From NCBI GenBank assembly GCA_950022495.1, contig CATLLJ010000008.1:1-54981 (forward strand): DNA of 54,981 nucleotides, given 5' to 3'. The position numbers and the translations under genes were made by a program. This document shows positions 29,166 to 37,892 of this stretch, piece by piece. Position 1 is the stretch's first letter. Each line of letters starts with the position of its first letter. The notes under the pieces are model-generated. The model saw nothing but the letters and a program-made list of their open reading frames with translations. It was not told the origin of the DNA and did no database searches. This DNA comes from an uncultured bacterium (lineage in GTDB: Bacteria > Cyanobacteriota > Vampirovibrionia > Gastranaerophilales > Gastranaerophilaceae).

Positions 29166-29549
29166 ATGAATTTGTGGTATCAAAAATTAACAAAACCTCT
29201 TTTTACACCTCCGGCAGAATATTTTCCTATCGCCTGGGGAATTTTATATACGCTGATGGGTCTTTCATTTCTTCTTATAATTTTGTCACCCAAAACAAAA
29301 GAAAAAGACTATGCCGTTATATTATTTATAATACAGCTGATTTTAAATTTAACATGGAGTTATTTATTCTTTGACATGCAATCAATAAATTTAGCATTAG
29401 CAGATGTGATATTACTATTTGTATTTTTAATACCAACAATGTATTTCTTTTTCAAAATCTCAAAATTAGCAGGATTTTTATTAATTCCATATTTATTGCA
29501 GGTAATATTTGCAATATATCTGACAATGGGATTAAGAATTTTAAACTAA
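29166..29549 (+). CDS. tspO: TspO/MBR family protein lacking the first helix
   Basis: 127 aa. Begins directly at the WYQKLTKPLFTPPAEYFPIAWGILYTLMG signature that normally follows the first transmembrane helix, and continues with NLTWSYLFFD and further helices. Canonical TspO has about 155 aa and five helices, so helix 1 is missing. Upstream in-frame codons include two TAA stops (within 29138-29146), so the gene cannot simply start earlier. TspO proteins bind tetrapyrroles; whether this short form does is unknown. Confidence 0.85.
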   Translation: MNLWYQKLTKPLFTPPAEYFPIAWGILYTLMGLSFLLIILSPKTKEKDYAVILFIIQLILNLTWSYLFFDMQSINLALADVILLFVFLIPTMYFFFKISKLAGFLLIPYLLQVIFAIYLTMGLRILN

Positions 29550-29646
29550 AATTATGAAGAATAGTAAAGAAAAACATTTGAAATAACAACATTTTTCAAC
29601 ATTAATCGTTATATAATTACAAGGGAAAAATAGAAGGACTAATAAA

Positions 29647-30033
29647 ATGAAAAAGATTTTAACAGTGTTATTTTTAATTTATTTTAGCTGCTTATCAGCA
29701 AATGCAACAGAAATGGTATCTTTTATGGGCGGAAGACCAATGCATGTAATGAACAGTTCCGGACAAAGACGTTCAGTTCATAACTTTGGTTCAAATGCAG
29801 CATTTTTACCTCATAATATCGCCAGAACCGCTCAAAGAAACAGAGCAGCACAAAGAGAAAAAGCTATAACCAGAGCGATCAATTCTTATGCAAATAAAAA
29901 CAATGCTTATGCAAACGCTCTTAATAATAACAAAGTAAGTATTCAAAACAATCCATCAAGATTAGATAGAAGCAGTTCAATACAGCCGGCAAGAAAAACT
30001 TACTCACGCGGCGGAATTACTTATTACAACTAA
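29647..30033 (+). CDS. Exported small protein with C-terminal GGITYY tail, paralogue 1
   Basis: 128 aa with a signal peptide (MKKILTVLFLIYFSCLSANA, cleavage after residue 20). The mature part is basic and rich in Asn, Arg and Ala (QRNRAAQREKAITRAINSYA), and ends SRGGITYYN (GGITYY at 122-127). AGAAGGA precedes the ATG. The tail is shared with the next gene. No known family; probably periplasmic or surface associated. Confidence 0.75.
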   Translation: MKKILTVLFLIYFSCLSANATEMVSFMGGRPMHVMNSSGQRRSVHNFGSNAAFLPHNIARTAQRNRAAQREKAITRAINSYANKNNAYANALNNNKVSIQNNPSRLDRSSSIQPARKTYSRGGITYYN

Positions 30034-30115
30034 ATTCTAAATCTATTTGTATAGTTTTTATACAAAATTATACAAAAACGGTTTAGTAATTAAATTTTTG
30101 ATTTAACATAATCGT

Positions 30116-30538
30116 ATGAAGAAGGTATTTTTAACAGTATTATTTATTATATGCATGTGTGTATCGGTCGCAAATGCGGAAAACATCCAGTCTTATGATG
30201 TGGATAATTCTATGAATTGCCATAGTGAAGAGCTGCTTGCTGCATATAGACCATACTATACATATCACAGAAATATTTATGCCAAACCCAGAAAATGCTG
30301 TGCAAAAACCCGTTCAAGCTATAGATATGCCCACAATAGAGACATTATAAAAGTAAGAACAGAAAACCGTAAACATAGACGTCGTACACCTAAAAGACTA
30401 CCTACAATGGTTCCATATATCAAATCTGAAAATACTCAGCCTATCTCAAGATTTGATAAAAATTACAGAATTCCGCAATATTCTGCAAGAAGAGTTTCCA
30501 GCGGAGGTATAACTTATTACGGAACTTCCAATCGTTAA
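30116..30538 (+). CDS. Exported small protein with C-terminal GGITYY tail, paralogue 2
   Basis: 140 aa with a signal peptide (MKKVFLTVLFIICMCVSVANA, about 21 residues). The mature protein is very basic (KHRRRTPKRLP, about 87-97) and has Cys residues at the mature N-terminal side and a CC pair (KPRKCCAKTR). It ends SSGGITYYGTSNR (GGITYY at 130-135). Adjacent to paralogue 1; the pair differs in the middle but keeps signal peptide and tail. Confidence 0.75.
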   Translation: MKKVFLTVLFIICMCVSVANAENIQSYDVDNSMNCHSEELLAAYRPYYTYHRNIYAKPRKCCAKTRSSYRYAHNRDIIKVRTENRKHRRRTPKRLPTMVPYIKSENTQPISRFDKNYRIPQYSARRVSSGGITYYGTSNR

Positions 30539-30557
30539 TATAAAATTTAATTTATAA

Positions 30558-30563
30558 TATAAT
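30558..30563 (+). promoter_or_regulatory. -10 element six bases before the SGNH hydrolase
   Basis: TATAAT at 30558-30563, six bases, then ATG 30570, no Shine-Dalgarno. A second TATAAT overlaps at 30553-30558. Confidence 0.6.
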
Positions 30564-30569
30564 ATATTT

Positions 30570-31190
30570 ATGAAAAAAATATTATGCTATGGGGACTCTA
30601 ATACATTTGGCTTTATACCTGAAACAGGTGCACGTTATCCTGAAAACGAACGATGGAGCGGAATTTTAAAAGAATTACTCGCATCTGATTTTATTGTAAT
30701 TGAGGAAGGTATGAATAACCGTACAGGATTTTTTACCAATCCTGCAGGATTACAATTCAGCGGAAAAGAGTACTTACCGATTTGCCTTAAAAATTATGCA
30801 AATATTGATATTTGTATACTTGCACTGGGTACAAATGACTCGCAGTTTTTTTATAATTTAGATGAAAATATAGCAAAAACAGGACTGGAAAATCTTATCA
30901 ACACCCTAAAAAATAAAAATAACGAAATGAAAATTATTATAGTTCCGCCTGTAAAAATCACTGAAGATATTTTGCATAGCGGATTTTCTTTAATGTTTAA
31001 TAAAAATTCAATTGAGAAAATAAAACAGGTTTTTCCAGTTTTTGAAATAGTTGCAAAAGATAATGATTGTTATTACTTTGACTTTAATAAAATTGTGACA
31101 CCATCTAAAACAGACGGGCTTCATTTTACTGCATCTTCGCATAAAATAATTGCAAAAAATCTGGCAAGCTTTATCAGGGACAATTTTTAG
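30570..31190 (+). CDS. SGNH/GDSL hydrolase (arylesterase-like)
   Basis: 206 aa. Block I CYGDSNTFGF (Ser in GDSN, residues 7-10), a Gly block, block III ILALGTNDSQF (Asn) and C-terminal block V DGLHFT (Asp...His). These are the four SGNH catalytic landmarks. No signal peptide, so a cytoplasmic esterase or deacetylase of unknown substrate. Confidence 0.9.
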   Translation: MKKILCYGDSNTFGFIPETGARYPENERWSGILKELLASDFIVIEEGMNNRTGFFTNPAGLQFSGKEYLPICLKNYANIDICILALGTNDSQFFYNLDENIAKTGLENLINTLKNKNNEMKIIIVPPVKITEDILHSGFSLMFNKNSIEKIKQVFPVFEIVAKDNDCYYFDFNKIVTPSKTDGLHFTASSHKIIAKNLASFIRDNF

Positions 31191-31233
31191 CTTTTGTCAA
31201 GTCCGTATTTTTACGTAAGCCGGATGGCTAATA

Positions 31234-32604
31234 TCAAGAGATTTTAAACCCCTGAAATGCAGGACTTTTTATAAAATTAGACTGAAAATTATTAGTATCA
31301 GATTCGTTATTTTTCTGTTGATGATTGTATCTGTATTGAGTCCAAAGTCTTGTAACACCGCTCAAAATAAAGCCCATTGCAACTAAACTGAATAAATACG
31401 GCACCCCTGTTATAATAGATTTTTGTTTAATCAATTTTGCTAATTCAACATCTTTTGAAGTGTTATTCAATTTTGAAAGTTTTTCTGCTATAACAGGTAA
31501 ATCCTTACTTGTTGGAACGGGTGCAATATTGCCGTTAGCATCTTTTTTAATTAGTTCAGGGAATTTACCTTTTTTAATAAGTAAGTTTTTAAATCCGCCA
31601 TCCAGTAAAGAAGACCCGAAAATTGTATACAACACAACAAGCGGAACTCTTGTCCAAACTTCATAAAAATCTAGCTTTCCCCTATCTTTAGCTGCACTTG
31701 CATACCCAAACAGCCCAGTCGTACAAATAACAGCAAGCTGTCCTTTACTCAAAGCTAATTTACCGTTTCTGTTATCAAAATCCAGTTTTAAATATTCTTT
31801 TAAAAATTCGTCAGTTTTTTTAGAGTTTACACCCAGTTTAGTTAAGCCTTTAGAAATGTATTTGCCCGGTTCAAGTAAAATTTCAGAAAATTTCAAAGCA
31901 GATTTTGAATTATGTCCGCGTGAAGCAAGCAGCAACCCAGCCCCCAATCCTGCTACTGATAACAAACTATTTTTTAACAAAACAGATTTTGAATGTGTTT
32001 CAACTTTTTTCTGCTGCTCTTTGTTTTCTTTTTTCTCTTTATTTTTATTTAGATTAGCAACATTATTAAAATCACTAACCTTAAACACTTTCAATGTAAA
32101 TAAATTTTTGGCAAATCCAATTGAATATTCCATTGCAGGAACCGCAATACAACCAAGAAGAATTCCGGCTTTTGTTGATTTTAATCTGTTTTTTGTTTCA
32201 AGATTAAATTTAGATTTTTCAATTTCGTCCAAACTTTTTACAACATTTTTTGAAATTGTTTCTTTTAAATTTTTAGGCTGCACTTTTTTAAATAATTTAT
32301 TTCTATATAATTTCTCACCTAAAAATGGAGCCGCAAAATAAAAAAGACCAGATTCCAGAAATTCCAAAAATGTAAACTCCGAAAAATCAACAAAACTTCT
32401 AGAAAACACAGCTTTTGGAAACCAGTTTGTCATTGTACCTTGAATAAATCTTGTTGTAGACAAATCCTCCTGAGACTTGATAAATTTATTTAACAGTCTG
32501 GTTTGTTTATTTAAATTCGTACCCTGAAATGCGGGTTTGATTATTAAATTTTTATTTTTATAATTGCTATTTTGTCTTTCAAAGCTATTTATATTTGATA
32601 TCAT
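31234..32604 (-). CDS. Hypothetical membrane protein with PAFQG motifs at both ends
   Basis: 456 aa. An Asn/Ser-rich N-terminus (MISNINSFERQNSNYKN) contains PAFQG at 24-28, and the same PAFQG stands at 448-452 four residues from the C-terminus. Several hydrophobic stretches lie between (about 88-103, 150-172, 215-232, 292-304, 327-342, 400-420). Shine-Dalgarno AAAGGA. I recognise no family; the style suggests a lineage-specific protein. The paired motif could be a sorting or interaction tag. Confidence 0.7.
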   Translation of the reverse strand: MISNINSFERQNSNYKNKNLIIKPAFQGTNLNKQTRLLNKFIKSQEDLSTTRFIQGTMTNWFPKAVFSRSFVDFSEFTFLEFLESGLFYFAAPFLGEKLYRNKLFKKVQPKNLKETISKNVVKSLDEIEKSKFNLETKNRLKSTKAGILLGCIAVPAMEYSIGFAKNLFTLKVFKVSDFNNVANLNKNKEKKENKEQQKKVETHSKSVLLKNSLLSVAGLGAGLLLASRGHNSKSALKFSEILLEPGKYISKGLTKLGVNSKKTDEFLKEYLKLDFDNRNGKLALSKGQLAVICTTGLFGYASAAKDRGKLDFYEVWTRVPLVVLYTIFGSSLLDGGFKNLLIKKGKFPELIKKDANGNIAPVPTSKDLPVIAEKLSKLNNTSKDVELAKLIKQKSIITGVPYLFSLVAMGFILSGVTRLWTQYRYNHQQKNNESDTNNFQSNFIKSPAFQGFKIS

Positions 32605-32637
32605 TCTATATTTTCCTTTTATTCAAAACTACACACT

Positions 32638-32665
32638 AAAAAAGCCACCCTTAACAGGTGGCTTT
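32638..32665 (-). terminator. Terminator of the 28-aa Met-rich peptide gene
   Basis: Stem AAAGCCACC/GGTGGCTTT (32641-32649/32657-32665) followed on the complement by six T. It lies 25 bp past the micro-ORF at 32690-32776. Confidence 0.75.
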
Positions 32666-32689
32666 GAAATTTGTTATCAATCTAAAAAC

Positions 32690-32776
32690 TTAACGCATTC
32701 GAATATAACAACGACCACCTGAAACTGGGCTTTGCATCATCATCATATTCATCATCATTATTGCGTTAAATTGCAT
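32690..32776 (-). CDS. 28-aa methionine-rich peptide
   Basis: ATG 32776 with AAAGGAAAA upstream; 28 residues with the run NAIMMMNMMMM, then QSPVSGGRCYIRMR. It has a promoter candidate on the complement (TTGACA 32823-32828, 17-bp spacer, TATCCT 32800-32805) and a terminator (32638-32665), so the whole unit is complete in about 190 bp. Nine of 28 residues are Met. Function unknown; could be a regulatory or metal/redox-binding peptide, or a translated sRNA. Confidence 0.5.
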   Translation of the reverse strand: MQFNAIMMMNMMMMQSPVSGGRCYIRMR

Positions 32777-32867
32777 TACAATATTTTCCTTTTTCACATA
32801 GGATATAACAGTCATATATCTTTGTCAATATACACCGCAGAGTATTTTAATATTTATTAAATTTATC

Positions 32868-33026
32868 CTATTTATCAACATGAATACAAATTTTTATAAC
32901 AAGACGATTAATTATAACAAGAAACGCGTATATTTCCGGAACAGTAATTGTCTGATCATTCTGGATGGATAACAAAAGAAACTCCATCATATTTTTTAGC
33001 TGCTTACAAAGTTTTGAAACATTCAT
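32868..33026 (-). CDS. 52-aa hydrophobic small protein
   Basis: ATG 33026 with GGAGAG five bases before it; 52 aa, MNVSKLCKQLKNMMEFLLL at the start, then a helical hydrophobic second half (YAFLVIINRLVIKICIHV). Divergent from the XRE gene at 33196. The Shine-Dalgarno and clean frame support translation. No family recognised. Confidence 0.5.
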   Translation of the reverse strand: MNVSKLCKQLKNMMEFLLLSIQNDQTITVPEIYAFLVIINRLVIKICIHVDK

Positions 33027-33195
33027 AGATTCTCTCCAAATTAATTAAATGATTATTTAATACTAATATTTATTTGATTAATACTATTTTAGAGTGTAAA
33101 ACGACTAAGTAAATATAAATATAAGAAATATTAAGAGTGTTACAAGTCATTATTAAATATATTTTAATTTTATATAATGGTATAAAGAGGTAATA

Positions 33196-33834
33196 ATGAT
33201 TAATTTTAAAGAAGCTTTTGGTAAAAATTTAAAGCAAATACGAAAATCTAAAAATATTACGCAGGAAACTCTTGCCGAAATGGTCGGTATTCACCCGAGA
33301 CAAATATCTAAAATTGAAACAGGTGAACATTTCCCAAACAGCACAACTTTAGAAAATATCTGTATCTCTTTATCTGTTTCACCAAAAGAATTATTTAATT
33401 TTGATCTTCAGGAAGTTGTTGAAAATACCGGCTCCGGAGATAAATATACATATAAAGCAGTAATTGAAGGAAACATTATTTATTTAGATAATGAAAACTT
33501 TAGAAAACAAAAAGTTAAGAAAATAAATTCAACCAGCGATATTGATGTTAACATGATTAATTTAGCTAAAAAAATTCAGCGTCCTGTAACAGTTCAATAT
33601 TACGAAGGCCAAGAAAATTATAAAAGCATTGAATACAATCCTGATGGAACATTTAATATTTTAAAAGACAGCAAGTCTTCAGAAACTGAAAACATCATTT
33701 CCGAAATAAAAGATAAAATAGACCAAAGAAATATGATTGAATATTTCAAACTTGCGGTAAAAGCTTTAGATAATAACGAAGATTTAGAAAAACTTGAAAT
33801 ATTATTATCAGGAATGAAAATGGGGAGAAAATAA
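33196..33834 (+). CDS. XRE-family transcriptional regulator
   Basis: 212 aa. N-terminal HTH (residues 5-62: GKNLKQIRKSKNITQETLAEMVGIHPRQISKIETGEHFP...) followed by a mixed C-terminal domain with a YYEGQENYKSIEYNPDGT segment and a helical tail. AGAGG precedes the ATG. It lies 43 bp upstream of the helicase-nuclease gene, so it probably co-transcribes with and may regulate it. Also divergent from the 52-aa gene. Confidence 0.82.
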   Translation: MINFKEAFGKNLKQIRKSKNITQETLAEMVGIHPRQISKIETGEHFPNSTTLENICISLSVSPKELFNFDLQEVVENTGSGDKYTYKAVIEGNIIYLDNENFRKQKVKKINSTSDIDVNMINLAKKIQRPVTVQYYEGQENYKSIEYNPDGTFNILKDSKSSETENIISEIKDKIDQRNMIEYFKLAVKALDNNEDLEKLEILLSGMKMGRK

Positions 33835-33877
33835 AAGCTGTAAAAATTTGCAGTTTAGTCAGGGGAAGGATTAAAAT

Positions 33878-36800
33878 TTGACAAAAAGCAGTATACTGCC
33901 AAATGAAAAACAATTAGAATGCATCAATAACATTGAAGGGAAATACCTTGTTTTGGCAGGTCCGGGTACAGGAAAAACATTCACGGTAATTCAGCGTATC
34001 AAAAATATGCTGCAAAAAGGTATTTTGCCGGAAAAAATTCTCTGTTTAACATTTACTGACGCTGCCGCAAACGAAATGAAAACAAGAATTAATTCAGAAC
34101 TTGACAAATTAGACAGCGGAATCAACATTTACACATATCACGGGCTATGTTTTGAAATTATAGAAAACAATCCCGAAGACTTTGAACTTCCTGAAAATAT
34201 AAAAATCATTACAGAAGCAACCTCAAGAGCTTTTATAAAAGAATGCATTGATGAACTTAATCCAAAAGCTTTCCGCACAGACAGAAACGATCCGTATTTC
34301 TACATTAACACTATAAAAAACAGAATCGAAGAAATCAAAAAAAACAGACTTACAAAAGAGCAATATTTTTACAATCTTGAACACAACAAAGACTGGAAAC
34401 CAAAATTACAGGAATTAATTAGTAAAAACAATCAGCAGCTTGAAAAAGGTAAAAGTTTAAGTGCGTACGCCGTTGGCAAAGTTAAAGATCAGGAAAAAAC
34501 AATAGCTAAAGCCGAAGAGTTATGGGATTTTTATGAACTTTATCAGGAAAAAATGCAAAAAAATCATTATCTTGATTTTAACGATATGATTTCTCTGGTA
34601 CTAGATAAATTTGAAAACAATCCTGCATTTTTAGAAAAAATTGCCAACAAATATGATTATATTCTGGTTGATGAATATCAGGACACAAATAAATCCCAGA
34701 ATTCAATTGTTTTTAATTTAACGCATGCTCTAAAAACAGAAAACATTTTTGTAGTAGGAGACGACGACCAAATAATATACAGTTTTCAAGGTGCAAAACT
34801 GGATACTATTGAAAAATTTTTAGAAGAATTTCCGGAAACAAAAGCCATCTGCCTGACAGAAAACATGCGTTCAACCCAGAATATTTTAGATGCAGCGTAT
34901 GAATTAGCAAAACAAGATACAAAAAGAATTGAGACAAACGCTAAATTTTCACAATATAAAATAACCAAAAATTTAACCTCCAAAAATGAAAATTTAAATA
35001 ATAAAAATTCAAAGGTAAGATGCTACAAATACGTTGATATTATGCAGGAATACAACGAAATAGTTAAAGAAATCGAACAAATTATCAACTCTGACTCCTG
35101 TCCGAAAGACAAAAACGGAAATAAAAAATTATCAGAAATTGCAATCTTAACAAGGAGCAATGCAGAACTTGAAACATTTGCGGAAATGTTTAAATCTAAA
35201 AATATTCCTTATGAATTAAAAGAAGGCAAAAATATATTTACAATAAAATCGTCAATGGTTTTATATTATTACATACAAATGCTGACAAACCCTGAGCTTC
35301 ATTCAGACAAAATATTCAAAGTCCTTCTTTCTCCGCCGTTTAATATCAACCCGAAAGATTATATGACATTGTATGAGCGGCGGTCAATGGAAAAATCTTT
35401 CATAGAGTCAATAAAAGCTCTGCCGCTGAATTCATTTTTAGAACCTGAAAAAATTAAGAACTTTGTTGAAATTTTTGACCATTTAACAACATTCAAAGCC
35501 AACGAAAACCTGAAAACTACTATATTAGAAATTGGTGCAAAAACAGGTATTTTTGATTATTATTTGAATTCTGAAATCAATCGATGCGAAAATATCGCAG
35601 GGTTAAAAAAGCTTGTAGATGAAGCTATAGGGTATTCTGATGTAAATAAATCCATAGGATTGGAAGATTTTGTCGAATATTTAAATATTGCACTTAATGA
35701 TGATATTGAGATAAAAACAGACAAAGCTCCCGTCACAACCAACGCAGTCCAATTATCAACATATTACTCCGCAAAAGGAAAAGAATACGAATATGTTTAT
35801 ATGCCGACACTTCTGTCACATAAATGGGAAAGCGACAACAAGTCCTTAGCACCGTCTATTCCTGTAAATCTTGAAGATTATAAGAATGAAAAAGAATTAA
35901 AAGAGGACAAATTATCCGACAGAATTAAAGTTATGTATGTCGGAATGACCAGAGCAAAACATACGCTAAGGTTATCTTACGTTCAGACTATCAACGGAAG
36001 TGAAAAGAAACCAAGCAAGCTTATTTTAAATCTTTTAGACATGTTTGAAAAAGAAAAAGAACCATTTGAATACGATTTAAATTCATTCTGGAATGAAATG
36101 GCTCAAACAATCGTAAAATGTGATTATGATTATAAAAAAGATTTTCAACAGCTTATTGATACAAAACTGGAAAATAAAACATTTTCACCAACAGCAATAA
36201 ATGTTTACCGAAAATGCCCTAGACAATATTTGTACCATAATATATTAAACTTCGCGTCCCCCTATAAGGATGCAGATGCACTTCACTACGGCTCATCTGT
36301 GCATGAAGCATGCGAATTTGCAGTTAAATATGCTATTGAAAATCAAAAATATCCGCAGAAAGATGATTTTATAAATGCTTTTATTACAAAGTTAAATAAT
36401 CTCCCTTTATCAAGTATTGAACAGCGAAATATTCTGCAAACACGCGGAGAAAAAGCACTTTCTGAATACTATTCGCAACTATGCAATACACCAATTTCCA
36501 ACCTTCATCAAACAGAAATGGAATTGTTGTTTGCAGATGAAGATATAACATTCAAAGGTTTTATTGATAGAATTGATAAAAATGATGACGGCACATATAC
36601 TATATGCGACTACAAAACAGGCAAGTCAAAAAACGAAAAGAAAATTTGCCCTGGCGGTGAATATGAAGACTATTACAACCAAATAGGTTTATATAAGTAT
36701 TACTTTGAAAAATCAACAGGAAAACAGGTTCGTGAGACAATATTTGTATTTCCGGAAGATTATACGAATAATTTTACAATTAATTTCACCGCAGAAGAAT

Positions 36801-36943
36801 GCAGCGATATTGTTGAGAATTTCAAAAAATCAATTTCAGACATAAAATCATATAAATTTGATCCTATAAATAATAGAGATAAAAATAAAGAACCTTGTAA
36901 ATACTGCCAGTACAAAGATTTTTGCAAACTGGATTTGATTTAA
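33878..36943 (+). CDS. UvrD-family helicase fused to an Fe-S PD-(D/E)XK nuclease
   Basis: 1021 aa from TTG 33878 (AGGGGAAGG upstream). Superfamily 1 helicase: Walker A GPGTGKT (28-34), Walker B DEYQDTN (265-271), GMTRAKH (motif VI, about 690). C-terminal nuclease (about 765-1021) with D897, D911 and K913 (GFID...CDYKTGK) and four Cys (780, 1007, 1010, 1016; C then CxxCxxxxxC), the AddB/Cas4-type iron-sulfur arrangement. The layout resembles AdnB/AddAB-like end-processing enzymes. Role in break repair or defence is inference. Confidence 0.9.
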   Translation: MTKSSILPNEKQLECINNIEGKYLVLAGPGTGKTFTVIQRIKNMLQKGILPEKILCLTFTDAAANEMKTRINSELDKLDSGINIYTYHGLCFEIIENNPEDFELPENIKIITEATSRAFIKECIDELNPKAFRTDRNDPYFYINTIKNRIEEIKKNRLTKEQYFYNLEHNKDWKPKLQELISKNNQQLEKGKSLSAYAVGKVKDQEKTIAKAEELWDFYELYQEKMQKNHYLDFNDMISLVLDKFENNPAFLEKIANKYDYILVDEYQDTNKSQNSIVFNLTHALKTENIFVVGDDDQIIYSFQGAKLDTIEKFLEEFPETKAICLTENMRSTQNILDAAYELAKQDTKRIETNAKFSQYKITKNLTSKNENLNNKNSKVRCYKYVDIMQEYNEIVKEIEQIINSDSCPKDKNGNKKLSEIAILTRSNAELETFAEMFKSKNIPYELKEGKNIFTIKSSMVLYYYIQMLTNPELHSDKIFKVLLSPPFNINPKDYMTLYERRSMEKSFIESIKALPLNSFLEPEKIKNFVEIFDHLTTFKANENLKTTILEIGAKTGIFDYYLNSEINRCENIAGLKKLVDEAIGYSDVNKSIGLEDFVEYLNIALNDDIEIKTDKAPVTTNAVQLSTYYSAKGKEYEYVYMPTLLSHKWESDNKSLAPSIPVNLEDYKNEKELKEDKLSDRIKVMYVGMTRAKHTLRLSYVQTINGSEKKPSKLILNLLDMFEKEKEPFEYDLNSFWNEMAQTIVKCDYDYKKDFQQLIDTKLENKTFSPTAINVYRKCPRQYLYHNILNFASPYKDADALHYGSSVHEACEFAVKYAIENQKYPQKDDFINAFITKLNNLPLSSIEQRNILQTRGEKALSEYYSQLCNTPISNLHQTEMELLFADEDITFKGFIDRIDKNDDGTYTICDYKTGKSKNEKKICPGGEYEDYYNQIGLYKYYFEKSTGKQVRETIFVFPEDYTNNFTINFTAEECSDIVENFKKSISDIKSYKFDPINNRDKNKEPCKYCQYKDFCKLDLI

Positions 36944-36962
36944 ATAAAAAATAAACCAAATT

Positions 36963-37637
36963 TTATGTAAAATCAACTAAGTTGTATTTAACTGCAAGAA
37001 CTGCCGCCTGAAGTCTGTCATCAACATGGAATTTGTGCAAAATACTGCATACATGAGCTTTTACAGTATGAACACTTACACATAGATATTCTGCGATTTC
37101 ACTATTTGATTTACCGGCTACAAGATAATTAAGAACTTCCTGTTCTCTTAAAGTTAATTTGCCGATTTTATGTTTTGGAACGTCATTATATTTTGTAGCA
37201 AATGCTCTGAGCACAGCAGAAGCAGCATGAGGATCAACCCAGAATACACCCTTTGAAACATGTTCAATTACATTAGATAAAGATTCCGGAGATATATCAC
37301 TCAGACAATAAGCATTTGCACCAACACCAATGGAAGAAATAACTTCCTGACTATTAGGACTGTCAGACAAAATTATAACCTTAGTATTCGGTGCAGTTTC
37401 TTTAATTTTAAAAATCATTTCAAGACCCCTAACCCCGAAATAAATTAAATCAATAAGAACTACATCAATATCGTTGCGGGCTATAAAATTAATAGCCTCA
37501 TCAGCATTCCCAACATCTCCAATGACATTTATGTGTGAAAAATCCTTTAAAGATGATTTCAAACTTAAACGAATAATCTTGTGATTTTCAACTATTAAAA
37601 CTTTAATAATGTCATTTTTTGGTGCCTTACCGAGCAT
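36963..37637 (-). CDS. NarL/LuxR-type response regulator with atypical receiver
   Basis: 224 aa from ATG 37637, chosen because GAGGAG lies eight bases upstream; the frame is open 11 codons further. Receiver: KVLIVENHK, with the phosphoacceptor Asp kept (VLIDLIYFG), but the conserved acidic pair is Glu-Asn and the conserved Lys is Ser (NAYCLSDIS). LuxR HTH: LTLREQEVLNYLVAGKSNSEIAEYLCVSVHTVKAHVCSIL. No kinase is adjacent. It may sense without normal phosphorylation, as in the cyanobacterial NblR type; that is an inference. Confidence 0.88.
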   Translation of the reverse strand: MLGKAPKNDIIKVLIVENHKIIRLSLKSSLKDFSHINVIGDVGNADEAINFIARNDIDVVLIDLIYFGVRGLEMIFKIKETAPNTKVIILSDSPNSQEVISSIGVGANAYCLSDISPESLSNVIEHVSKGVFWVDPHAASAVLRAFATKYNDVPKHKIGKLTLREQEVLNYLVAGKSNSEIAEYLCVSVHTVKAHVCSILHKFHVDDRLQAAVLAVKYNLVDFT

Positions 37638-37844
37638 TTCATCTTCTCCTCTATTTAAAATACTTAACATTTACTTGAAAGTTTTTATACTATTTGTTAA
37701 TATTAAATTCCAGCCTAACGGAACAATTAAACTAAATTAGATTAAACTATCTACTAAACAATAACCTTTAATTTAAAATTCGAAGTATGATTTATTTAAT
37801 TTTTATCGCCATTTTCAACGAAAAAGCTTTATGTAGAATAATGT

Positions 37845-37865
37845 ACAACTAATTAGGTTAATTGT
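37845..37865. promoter_or_regulatory. Candidate operator (imperfect 21-bp palindrome) upstream of the CI-like gene
   Basis: ACAA-c-TAA-ttagg-TTA-a-TTGT (37845-37865), 27 bp before ATG 37893 in the region shared with the response regulator. Possible binding site of the encoded repressor. Confidence 0.4.
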
Positions 37866-37892
37866 CAAGTATTTTAAATAAACAGGAGAAGT

